Assembly (NCBI GenBank): GCA_018340375.1
Contig: JAFFJZ010000010.1
Location: forward strand, 7,378,001-7,442,000
Length of the DNA: 64,000 nucleotides
Direction: 5' to 3'
Source: Gonatopus flavifemur
Taxonomy: Eukaryota; Arthropoda; Insecta; Hymenoptera; Dryinidae
This document shows positions 33,101 through 44,061 of this stretch, piece by piece. The notes under the pieces are model-generated. The model saw only the letters and a list, made by a program, of their open reading frames with translations. It was not told where the DNA came from and ran no database searches. Both the position numbers and the translations under genes were made by a program. Position 1 is the stretch's first letter. Each line of letters starts with the position of its first letter.

Positions 33101-36100
33101 TCACTCACACGATCGTTGCCCTACGACAAGTTCTCAGGGAGTAGTAATACGTATAAGGGTTGTACATACGCGGACGTATCACGTGAAGTTGTGTGCTTTT
33201 ACCTACGTATCCCGCAAGCTATATAGATATGTTAAAAACTCGATGGCTGGAGAAGGATGGAGAAGATATTCATCGACCTGGTCGAAACACAACTATGGAG
33301 TAGTAGTAGATCGTGTATGTACTTCAATGGCAAAGCTCTTATCGAGCTTCTGCTATATTACACGGGGGTCTATAAACAGAACCATAATCTGTAAATGGAA
33401 GTCCATGTATACGATTCTAGGGGGTTTAAAGCTCATAGAAACTCGGTGTAGAGAAGAGGAAGCAAGGGACAAATAAACATGGTATCATATTTCAACGTCC
33501 GGATCATATCAATATTATGAATAAAAGATACATATAGTATTGTCTCCGACAATTCATATAAACCCCATTAACGTGAGGAATAAAATTCACATAAATGTAC
33601 AACTCTCTTTCAATAAGATGCTTTTATGCGAACTCTCGTATTCGAACTCTCCAGTTCCTCCAGTCATTAACAATTGTCTACTAGAAATTAAATAATGAAA
33701 TATCAAATCGATGGAGAAATATTATTCTGCCCTAATATGTATATACGTAAAACTTTTAGTTATAAACTCTACCGTGAGTTTGATAAAATACATTTTTTAT
33801 GTCGCAGGAAGAACACGTAAGACGAGGTTTAGTTCAACATAAATTCCTATATGTTATACTTATTTCACAAGATACGATCGTACTTTGAAATGTGCAAGAT
33901 ATGGTTGCAAAAATGCTAGCCATCCTGCTCTATACATAAAATGAACATAATTCTATTGAATAGAAAATTGATACATAATTCTATATACAACAGAGCAGAA
34001 ACATTACTTTAACGATGCGATATTTCAAAAACAGAAAACAATCTCCGCAATGGTTTATTACAACAGAACGTATCTGTCACATTTTTCTTAGCCCTCCAAA
34101 AATATAGCCAAAGTCTCTGATAGTTGTCTCTTGCGGAATTGTAGTGATTTTTCCTTCCTTACTTTCGCTCTGCCTTTGATAAATAACGTACATTCGAGCT
34201 GTACAATGTTTTCGCTTGATGTTTTCGGTACCCTATATTACCTATATATGCAGCGTGTATACACGATATTAATATATAAGAATTTCTGAATAGAACTGCT
34301 GCTTTTCATTGATTATAAATGAAGAACGAAACCCTGCCTCCCGCGTCAGAGAGGGGAAAATAAAAGAACCAACGCTGCTTCCTTTCAATGGAGAATCGTT
34401 CATCGTATCGCTGTAAAGTGGAATTCCGTACGCTTTTGTATTTCAGTAGTACGAGTCAAACGTGTCAGCCGAATAAGTCATGTGGAGACATGAATGCCTG
34501 TTTATCACGCTGTGATGCGACGTATTGGTCACGGGGTGGACTATATCAACCTCACAGAAGATAGCGCTGCCTCTACCACCGGTTCTGTTTATGTGATAAA
34601 TATGAGCGTTTTACGGCATACACTCACGACACAATGACTGGGAAATATAAAAATTATATTGCATTGTAGATAAACCATGAACCACAACGACGCGTCGGTT
34701 TCTTAAAAATAGGAAAAACATAACAATTCGAGGGGAAATGGTGTTATACCTCACTCCTATCTTCTCATTTCGAATCTGAAGAAATTGAACGGACATCGAT
34801 CAACGCCTCAACTTGAACTTATAAACCAGCATATTATTGAAACTTCCTTCAGGAAGTTTATCAAATTAACTAGTTCCCTGTTGTACGAAAAGTTTCTAAA
34901 GTTGGAGTTTCTATACGACTGACTGAAGCGAGAATACATATTCATAGATATATACAAGAACTTGTAACGTTGAGTACACAAATTGAGCATACACAACCTC
35001 AATCTTATCGTGATTTCCGAGGGGAAGGGAAATAAGATGATCGGTATGGTATTGTATAATCTCAATAGCGAGATATCTCCGACATTTTAAAACTCAAGCA
35101 AGTGCGAAAAGTAATCGTCCACAGACGTTAGGCATTCCAATGAATTCAAGAGGGGTTGGCAACTGTTAATGGAAAGTAAAAGGGAGAACAAAAATGTGGA
35201 AAGAGAACAACGCCGGATTGATAAAACTACCCCAATTCCGTACACAATGAAGCGCAAAATTGTCATCAAGTTTGGATCAACAATTCGCGAAAGAAGAAAG
35301 AAAGTACTTTATTCGTGGAAAATGATTCATGAATGCTGTATCTTCCATTAAAATTACAAGAATTTGCGATTGATTCGATTCAAGGAATGAGTCTTCGATC
35401 GGAGTGCATTGGCAAACTCCAGAGTAATTTCGAGAGAGATCAAGTGCTTCGGAGAAATGACTTTTGAAGATTCTACCCTAAGAAAAATTCGCAATTGCAA
35501 TTAAAAAAAGGAATAGTTGAATTTGCAACACCTATCCAATAATAATAACGTGAAAACAGAACGAATTGAAAAGTTATTTTGATAGTAGAATGTTCACACT
35601 TTATATACTCCACGAAAATTGACTTGTGAGGAAGATACATGGAGATTGTATTTTCAACACTAATTGCATACTACAATTCATGTGGCCAACCAAGAATGAG
35701 CAAAGTCAAGTACACTTGTACACTCGAGTACCGTTATAATTAAAATTATATTTATGTTGATTATGTATGTGAAGTTGTTGCATATACACTCAATAAAAGA
35801 GCACGAATAAAGTATTGTAGCAAAGTTGTATAATTACTCGATACGTCTGTACAATGAGTTTTCGTACTCATTACGTGAGAATTTATTTATAGTCTATTTC
35901 TGTATATATACGCTCTCTGTTTCACAACTAATATCGTTTTAATGTTGGCATCAAGTTCGTGGAGTGAGATACAATATAGATGTATAATATTTGTCATTTT
36001 TTTTTAAGAACGTACAAATGTCAAAGAAAAAGTTATGCTTCGAAGTTGAAACGCAGTTGAAACGCAGAAAGTCAGTAGCATCATTAACACGAACTCATCC

Positions 36101-39100
36101 CTCTGTACAGGCCATGCGATTCTACGAAGAGGATTTTACACTCAGCAATTTACTGTAACAGTCACTTCACAGAGTGAAAATATAGTTAATAAGAATACTA
36201 TAGTGAATAAGAACAGCGCTTTCTTTTTCATGCAAAAACTGTTTCTTCTATGAACGAACATAATGTATAAAGAACAAAAAGGGAAAATGAGAAGAATAAA
36301 ACGAAATTCCCTTTCATCAAATTCTTTCCAACATGGTTACAAGGGAAGAAACATTGGACAAATTTAACAAGGTATTTAGCGAAATTGAAGAAGAGGACAA
36401 TGAATTTATTATCATTTTCTGAATATGCGTTGTTAGAATGAAAACCCCAGGAGAATTCAATCGTCGCAATCATTGACCATGCAGTTAGATTTTTTCTATT
36501 GTTTTAGCACATTTTCAGGTCACTTTGAAATTTCAAAGAGTTCACCAAAAGGTCTCCACTTGTCGTACATTGTAAACATTGTGAAGACATTGTGAATATT
36601 TTTCAGAGGTTGAATTGAATTCTCAATTTCTAGAGGAAATTTAAATGTCTTTTAGAGTACTCTTTTGGATATATGAAGATGAAACTAGCGGCGAAGTTGA
36701 TATAAGTTTCAATTGAACTTGATTCGAGTATTTTTCATATCAAAAACCAATTGAGGGATTTAGCCATTCAAATATTCGATAAAACATTTCCATCAAAATT
36801 TACATAACTCCGTCGCCAAGCTATCCCGATTTTCAGAATTATATATAATTTTGAGAACTTTTCCACTCGGGATAGTCGAGAAGTTCACTGAGAGTTTGTA
36901 ATAACTCCACCCAAGATTCCATCCCTGCTAGAAATGAGAATTTTTTAATCCAAGGCGCAGATTTGCACCAATTTCTTCGAAAGAAAGAACACAAAGCATA
37001 CCTTTTTCAAAACTGCGATCCAAAAAACCAAACTACTTCCACCGGTACAAACATTCTTGATAAGTTAAAGTACACTTCCCCGACGCAGCGATGCACACTC
37101 ACAGGTTTAACGTAACAACGAAATATTCGTGAACCAACATAGCGGAAAGGGTACGATTGTTCCGAGAGTGAACCAGGTTAGCCAAGAATGTTAATAGAAA
37201 ATGCTTGGTGTCTCCAGACTTTAATTATGAGGCGTGCCAAATGATACTCATCCTCGCAGGAGAATACTGTACGTTTGGAAGTGAAGAGAATATAATAAGA
37301 TACGGATGGGAATCGATGATCGATACATAAAAATGGGACAAAATCAGGTAAATAATCACGTGCCGTAGGAAATTTCGTGTCCATTCAATAGCGTTCCTTT
37401 ATAAAAATCGATTATCAAGACCTCGATGGTTTCTCATCGATCCTCATGAGCACGTGATGTCTGCAGGATCATCTCATCTCTTCCACAATCATATGGGATA
37501 AGGTTTGTACGTGACGAGTATATTCTTACGAGCGACTAATGGGATCTTCTTTCTTCGGCACAGTTGTATATATGCTGAAGATGTTCGCTGAAAATGACTT
37601 CAGAATGAGCAGCGAATCCTGTTTACATCTCGTGAATGGCTGAATAAGTATAATCTTTTTTGTATACTTCTCCTCGCGTGGAATACCATTTTTTTGAACA
37701 ACGAAAAAGTCTCGAGTTTACGTCGAGTAGCTGATGAAGCTACTGTTTCAAACTGGAGATACATCCGCTAATAGGATTTGGATTCAAAATTTTGGAAAAT
37801 TCTGTGGATTATTTATAGGAGGGTTTTTTTTTAAATCGAAGATTTAATAAATCCATGCGAGTATTCGAAAATAAATTGGAAAATGAACAAACGATATGTT
37901 GAGACGATAAAAGTGCTGATTACAAACATCGAGAACTGATGTAAATTTGTTACGGATGACTAGAATCCAACAAGAATAACTCGATTTTTTGTATATTGCG
38001 ATTGAAATGATTTATCTATTCGAAATCGTCTGGTATCGATATGAAAAACATCATCCCATCCGACGATGTTTGAAAAAATCATCATGTTTTTTCAATTCAG
38101 GCATTTGAAATATCCTATATTTAGTGTTGTTTTTGCCACAAAGGTGTGGAATGAAGTGAATAATTGAACGATACAAAATTATGCATCATGGTACAAACCG
38201 AATGGAAGAAGTTTCCATCATTCTTTTCATTTTCAATACATATTTCTTTGCAAAAAAAAAGATTCAGAATTATGCTGCAACTGCTTTTATTCGCTATATT
38301 CCGCTGGATGAAAAAAAAACACGTTACATTAAGTTTTCCACCAATCGTGGAAAATTATTGAAACGTGAGAGGAAAAATTACACCACTGAGCGATAAAAAC
38401 ACGTAAACCCGAATATTTAGTCCTCTGATTTTACAGTCTTCAAATGCGATTGAATTTTCCCAACGTTCATAGTTTTTTGTCAAGTCTACAAACTATCATG
38501 AAAAATCCCAACTGCAATATGCACTGCGAATGCTACAAACCAAAACAACGTGTGTTTGAGAGCTCTCGAAGGAGTGTTATGGATCTTAAGGAACTGATAC
38601 GAAGATCTTCTTTGTTATGCGGGACGAATAGAAGTCAACCTTCGAAACGACTTTCCAACGCTTGGAGCCGTAACGTTAAATCTACGATTAAAATGCATTG
38701 CGTAAGATCCAGAAGAACATTATACGAATCGTATAATTTACATCAGGGGGTGCTTTGAGCGATTCTGCTGTCAATGCAATTGGATTGAAATGGAGAAAGA
38801 GGTACTCGGATAAATTGTGTAAGTAATGAACGAAAATTGTTCAAATTTGTCTAGCGATTGGTATTCGATGGAATGAATTATCAATTCCCTAATGAAAAAA
38901 ACAAGACTTGTTTATCGAAAAATTCCGATATTGAGGATACTTTTAATGAGTTTTATTAGTTTTTGTTCGTTGTTTTCCTTTGAAAAAAGAATTGATCGTA
39001 CTGCACTCAATTACTCAAATCTATATAGTCTTTTATTTACAAAATTCACGCCCAAATGAATGAAATCTAATTAAATCATACCGGATCTGAGATCAGATGT

Positions 39101-40453
39101 GATATCATCTCATCACGCATCAGATCGGTTCCCATCGAATCGATATAAGCCTGCTGCAGCACCTGATATCGAAGACCAGATGTCGTCTTCTGAATATAAG
39201 CTTCATATTCAATACAGCATAAATTAATCCCAATTAATTTACAACATCGCGTATATACAGAATTCTCATAAAATGAATTCGAGGGAAAGAAAAAAGAATT
39301 CATTATTTGCGAATATACACCGAAATCTATCACAAATATTCTATAAGTAGAATAATACACGTCATGAGATACTGTTTTTGTTTCAACAAAACACAGGAAA
39401 AGCATTCAAGTCAATTAAAACAAGATTTATATTATACATTGCGAATGGAATCGTAACAATTTGCATTTCAATGAGCATCGTATCGTTATATCTTCTAAAT
39501 TTCTTGTACCACGCGTTTCAACGACTCATCTCATTATGAATACACTTCTATAAACACTCGAATGGAATAAAATTTGTATTCTCTTTTTGACTATATATAG
39601 TCGAAAGACGAGGGAAAAAAAAGATTCTCCTGTGAAAAGTATAAAAATAGTTTATGAATTCGTTGAGGGGGCAGGAACACTGGATTATTATGGAACGAAA
39701 ATCATCGAACGTGGACTCGATGATGAAATTGAAAAAGAATTTTTTAAAGTTGATGTTTTATTCATGATGAAGACAGCGAAGGGAGTTCCCGGGCGATTAC
39801 ATTGATTTAGTTCGTTCGATGCTGCTACACCTCGTATGAGAAAGTTTTTACTCAACTGGATATTCAAAATTATCTTTCGTGGATTTTTAAAACGGTCGAC
39901 CAGACGATCCATGGGCTCAAAACAATACAGTTATATGACAATGATAGAAGGGTAAACATTCCTTGTTCAAAAAGTGTCAACATTTTCACCCATCAAACGT
40001 CAAAAGTTCATTGGTAACATTCTGGACTTGTAGTAGTCACACGTGGACACTTCCATCACGGTTCATTGTATCAACTTGTGAATTATGTAAAACGAATAGG
40101 AATAGTTTATATCGATAGCGTGGTTCTATACGTTCTCTTGACGTTTGTAAGTAACTGAATTATACACGTTTTCAAAATAATCTGTACACGTTGATGGCTT
40201 AGTTTGAATAAATAAAATTTTTATCATTCAAATTTCATTTCAAATTTCAAAGAGAGTCTCCGGGAGATGAAAAATTCTCAATAGTGGTGCACTGTATAAA
40301 AACTAGACGCTTGCAAGTTCCTTCCAAGTGTTCAGTAAAACCCTTGTGTGGGTTTAGTTTTTCTTCAATTTACTAGGCTAGATTTCACTTTTTTTTCCGT
40401 GTCAAATATCCAAAAATTTTCCGATTTTGTTTCGTTTTGGAGTTGCTTTATCA
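30176..40453. other. 10.3 kb without recognisable gene or element
   Basis: The longest quiet stretch. A (GA)9 tract is at about 32573-32589. Open frames at 31306-31835 (minus, two frames), 33042-33476 (plus, 144 aa) and 38444-38758 (plus, 104 aa) have no named motif. CACTTTTTTTTCCGTGTC near 40386 looks like an isolated right end of the CACGGA class. It could be intergenic DNA or a large intron. Confidence 0.4.
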
Positions 40454-40644
40454 CACTGTGAAGAGTGAATGTAGAATTTTCCTCAATTTCGTGGCAGCAA
40501 AAGTCTCCCGCGTGGGAGAAATTCATCCCTCCTATACTTTTGAGGAATTCTTCCCCAAATGAAGATAAATCTCCCAAAAGATAGGGGAAATGAATTCACC
40601 CCACAAAATTGGGGGGGGCGATTCCATGTTTACTTTTTACAGTG
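40454..40644. mobile_element. 191-bp MITE with CACTGTGAAGAGTGAA ends
   Basis: The left end CACTGTGAAGAGTGAATGT is inverse to the right end ACATGGAATC-complement, ATGTTTACTTTTTACAGTG. Interior palindromes include TCTCCCGCGTGGGAGA and CCCCACAAAATTGGGG. A second, split copy spans 41381-42063. Confidence 0.75.
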
Positions 40645-40760
40645 TCCTTAAAAAGCTTTGTTGAATGTTTGTAAAGATTCGGTAACATTAACCCTTGCGT
40701 TGTACTCTATTTAAATTTTATACACGGAGAGAAATTTATTTAGAAAGATTACCACTCTAT

Positions 40761-41259
40761 CCCTGGTGAAAATGGAAGCAGAAAGGAAAAGTAAATGAAG
40801 CGTATGCTGGAAAGTAACAGAAAAGTTAATGAAAAGTACACGGAGCCTCAACGAAAGGTGTGAGAAGAGTATGTGAAGCGGGAATTGAAACAAACAAAGC
40901 GTATACAATCGAAAGAAAAAAAATTAAACTTCTTTGCGGGAATCGAACCAGGGGCTTCCACCATAGTGTAAGAGGGTCTTATCAACTAAGCTTTAGACCG
41001 CCTTTGGCATTGCCTGCTTAAAAACATTATTTGAACTTTGAACAGATATAATTCGCACACGCTTGATGTAACCTACAGTTACGTCACATGAAGCGTGTTT
41101 AAAACGGGATCAAAAGCTTATGGAGCGTATATGGAACGTATGATTCCATCACTTTACAGCAAACGAGCATCACACGCTCCAGGAAGAGGGAATTGAAACA
41201 TTTTTCGCTTCGTATGCGCTTCCGTCACGTTTTGTGTATACGCTTCATTTTCACCAAGG
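40761..41259. mobile_element. CCCTGGTGAAAATGG foldback element, copy 1
   Basis: Starts CCCTGGTGAAAATGGAAGC and ends ACGCTTCATTTTCACCAAGG, flanked by AT on both sides. GAAGCGTATGC-type words occur in both orientations. It shares its outermost 12 bases with the TCTCTGAAT-filled elements but has an unrelated interior. A tRNA-like relic lies inside. Confidence 0.75.
40935..41003 (-). other. tRNA-like sequence inside a foldback element
   Basis: On the minus strand: GGCGGTCTAAAGCTTAGTTG, ATAAGA, then GGTTCGATTCCCGC, a perfect B box (GGTTCGANTCC). The A-box region is close to consensus. The acceptor stem has no 3' partner, so it is not a functional tRNA. It may be a tRNA pseudogene or SINE head captured by the element. 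Confidence 0.5.
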
Positions 41260-41267
41260 ATTCGTAG

Positions 41268-41353
41268 ACTAGAACAATTCAGAAAAATCACTGCTGGCAA
41301 TGGTTAGGAGTTATGTTATAAGTTATTGTCTGATTTTTCCGAATAGTTCTAGT
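41268..41353. other. 86-nt hairpin
   Basis: The arms 41268-41290 and 41331-41353 (23 nt each) pair with two mismatches; the outer word is ACTAGAAC and the inner word is GGAAAAATCA/AGAAAAATCA. A 40-nt loop separates them. Size and shape are compatible with a microRNA-like precursor, but the neighbourhood is all repeats, so a small MITE relic is equally likely. Confidence 0.5.
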
Positions 41354-41380
41354 TCACGGATAAAATAGCAATTTTTCTCC

Positions 41381-42063
41381 ATTTAAAAATGTAAATGTGG
41401 AATCTTTCCATACTTGGTGGCAGCAAAACTCATTTCCCCTATATTCTAAGGGGACTTTGCTTCATTTGGAGAGAAATTTTCTTCAAAAGGAGAGAATTTT
41501 CTCCCAAATGAAGGAAAATTTCTCCAAAAAATAGGGAAGCCCTGGTGGAAATGGAAACTGAAATGAAGCGCAGACGAAAAGTATGGTGGAGCGTAACAGA
41601 AACGTTAATGAAAAGTGAACAAAGAGTAAACAGTTTCGAAGAGTACTTGAAGCGAAGTTTGGAACAAAACAAAGCGTATAAAAATCAACGCTTCATGAAG
41701 AGTGTGAACAATATAAGAGGATAAAAATTTTAACCACTTATTCCAATCCATGATTTTCATCATTGCAATCCAGCCATGAAATGCTATGATTCCTGACAGT
41801 TCAAAACCGATACTCAAAGTCTGTGTGAAATTATTCGCATTGCCTTTCATGGAACGTAACAGTACTCTTCCCAAAACGGCATTGAACGTTTATAAAGCGT
41901 AATGAGAAAGTATAATTTCAGTACTCTACAACAAGCAATTATTATACGCTTCGGCAAGAGAAAATTGAAACCTTTTCACGTTTCCTACGAGCGTATATTT
42001 TCACCAGGGAGACGATTTCTGCTGCCATTAAATGTATGGAAAATTCACTTTTACTTCACACAG
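41381..42063. mobile_element. GGCAGCA-type MITE (relative of 40454) split by insertion
   Basis: The left part 41381-41539 contains ATGTGGAATCTTTCC and GGTGGCAGCAAAACTC. The right part 42010-42063 contains CTGCTGCCATTAAATGTA and TTTTACTTCACACAG, the inverse of the left end. A CCCTGG element occupies 41540-42009 between them. Confidence 0.6.
41540..42009. mobile_element. CCCTGGTGGAAATGG foldback element, copy 2
   Basis: Starts CCCTGGTGGAAATGGAAAC and ends GCGTATATTTTCACCAGGG. AG borders both sides. GAAGCG and ACGTTAATGAAAAGT words match copy 1 at 40761. It is inserted in the 41381-42063 element. Confidence 0.75.
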
Positions 42064-42272
42064 CCCTGGCAAACAAAATTTCTCTGAGAATTTCTCAGAA
42101 TTTCTCTGAAAGACTCTGAATCTCACTGGAGAATTGCGAAAATCTCTTGCTCATTGAACACGGTTATTCACTGAAAATTTCTCTGAATATCTATGAATAT
42201 CTTTGTCTGGAAAACTCTCCACTAAAAACCTCTGAAATTTTTCGAGATTTTCAGATAAGTTTTTCCACCAGG
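42064..42272. mobile_element. short CCCTGG element with TCTCTGAAT interior
   Basis: Begins CCCTGGCAAACAAAATTTC and ends AGTTTTTCCACCAGG. The interior has TTTCTCAGAATTTCTCTG words. It looks like a short or deleted relative of 3330-4626, and it abuts the end of the preceding MITE. Confidence 0.65.
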
Positions 42273-42597
42273 AATTCCAGGTCGCAATCTATCGTAACAA
42301 TACTTTCCTTTAATATGAAACGTTCCCATTTCGAAATCAGTTGAAACAACTTTGTAGGTAGTCAATCAGGAGATTTTAAATTGTAATTCGAAGCCGTGGC
42401 AGCAATTTGATAATTTATGTTGTGAAATTGAAAAACTATGAATTCCGGCTTCTTTTTAGAATAGATCCTCTTTTATTATATCAAATGCTTTGCAGTTTAC
42501 AAAAAACATCCTTTGGAACATCGAATGTATGCTTTTCTTCCAAGATTCTTCATGGATATTGAAAAATTAAATATTTTCAAGCGTGAATGAATCTCGG

Positions 42598-44061
42598 CCC
42601 TGATAAAAAAAATCTCTCTGAATCTCTCTATATTTTCGGAACTTTCTCAGAGAAATTCAGAGCAATTTCAGAGTAATTCAGAGAAAGTTAGAGAACTTTC
42701 AGAGAGTCATACGTCCTGAATCTCTCCAACTTTGATTCTCTCTTAATTTGTTTTTATGGGAATCTAGGAATTCTTCAGGATCTTTCTAAATCTTTCCAAA
42801 TTCTTCAGAATTTCATTCATCATTGACAATTCAAAGCACATGCTGAATTCCTCTGAAACAGTTCCTTTGAATCTCTCTGAATTTCTTTGAATCTCTTCGA
42901 ATGTATCAGAATTTCATATATCTAGATTCAAAAGCTTACTCTAAATTTGCCTGAATATCTCTGAATTCCTCTGAATCTCTTTGAATTTCTCCGAATTTCC
43001 AATATTGAGAACACAAAGCTAACTTTGAATTTGTCTGAATCCTTCTGTGAAGTTCCATACTCAATTTTTGCAAAGTTTCAGGTTTCTGATTTTCCCTGAA
43101 ACTAAAAATTTCACTTCATTTATTTCTCTCTGAATTTTCCTGAATCCTTCTAAAAAGTTCCATAGTCAATTTTTCCTGATTTCCGGGTCTCTGAGTTTCT
43201 CTAAAACTCCCTGAATTTCTCTGAATCCCTCTGAATCTCTCTAAACTTCTTCGCATCCTTCTGTACAGTTCCGTGCTCAATGTTTCAGTATTCCCGTTTC
43301 TCTGATTGTCCCCGGATGGATGTCTTCCGAAATCTCGCACCAAAAATTTCACTCAATGTATCATCACTCTCTGAATTTCTCTGCATTCTAAGGTAATTCT
43401 TCTAGTTATTATATTTACCTGGTTACCTACGTCTATTTGCGCTTTTCGTCTGTATATCATTATAATTGTAAGAAAATTGGCAGTCTTATTTTGCTGTCTT
43501 CTTTGTTTTAAATCAATAGTGCAGAAAGAGCACCTTTGTGATGGTATTTTAACTGCGAATTTTATTCTTTTGCCTTTCTCTTATTTCTGGTTTGTATTTT
43601 CTGTAGCATGTAGAAGTCTAGTCTCTGATTATTTTTGTATCTTGGTTTTCTCTTTTCAACTTACATTCTTACTTGTAATAGTGATTTGTTCTTTCAACTT
43701 ATACATTGTTCTTATAGGGCCCGGCCCTAGGACATAATAAAGCATAAAACCAAATGAAATGGAATGAATCCTTATGAAAAGTTCCATGCTAAGTGTTCCC
43801 TAATTTTCGTTCCTCTGAGTTTCTCTAAAACTCCCTGAATTCCTCTGAAATCTTGCACCAAAAATTTCACTCAATATCTCTCTCTCTCTCTCTGAATTTT
43901 TCGGAATCCTTCTAAGAAGTTCAACGCACAATTTTTCCTCATCTACCCGTTCCCGAAGCCTTCTGAATTTCCCTGAACCACGATGGATTCCTCTGAATCT
44001 CTCTGAATTTCTCAGAAATGTGAAATTTTCAGAGAGATTCGGAAAGATTTTTTTACCAGGG
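42598..44061. mobile_element. CCCTGG element with TCTCTGAAT minisatellite, copy 2
   Basis: Begins CCCTGATAAAAAAAATCTC and ends AGATTTTTTTACCAGGG, with GG on both sides. Units marked by AGTTCCATRSTCAATTTTT recur near 43046, 43155, 43262, 43778 and 43918. A (TC)n run lies at 43877-43892. An unrelated block interrupts the repeat at about 43390-43755. Minus-strand frames rich in N, S, E and R are translated repeat. Confidence 0.75.
43390..43755 (+). mobile_element. possible 3' end of a non-LTR retrotransposon
   Basis: A T-rich block unlike the surrounding minisatellite. It ends ATAGGGCCCGGCCCTAGGAC followed by ATAATAAAGCATAAAA. A GGCCC hairpin then an AATAAA-rich tail resembles the 3' UTR of some insect non-LTR elements. 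The 86-residue frame inside is T-driven (F, L, V rich). No reverse transcriptase motif is present, so the assignment is tentative. Confidence 0.3.

Noticed and set aside
36490..36620. Repeated TTGTAAACATTGTGAAGACATTG-like words
   Set aside because: Only two adjacent variants; not enough for a repeat call.
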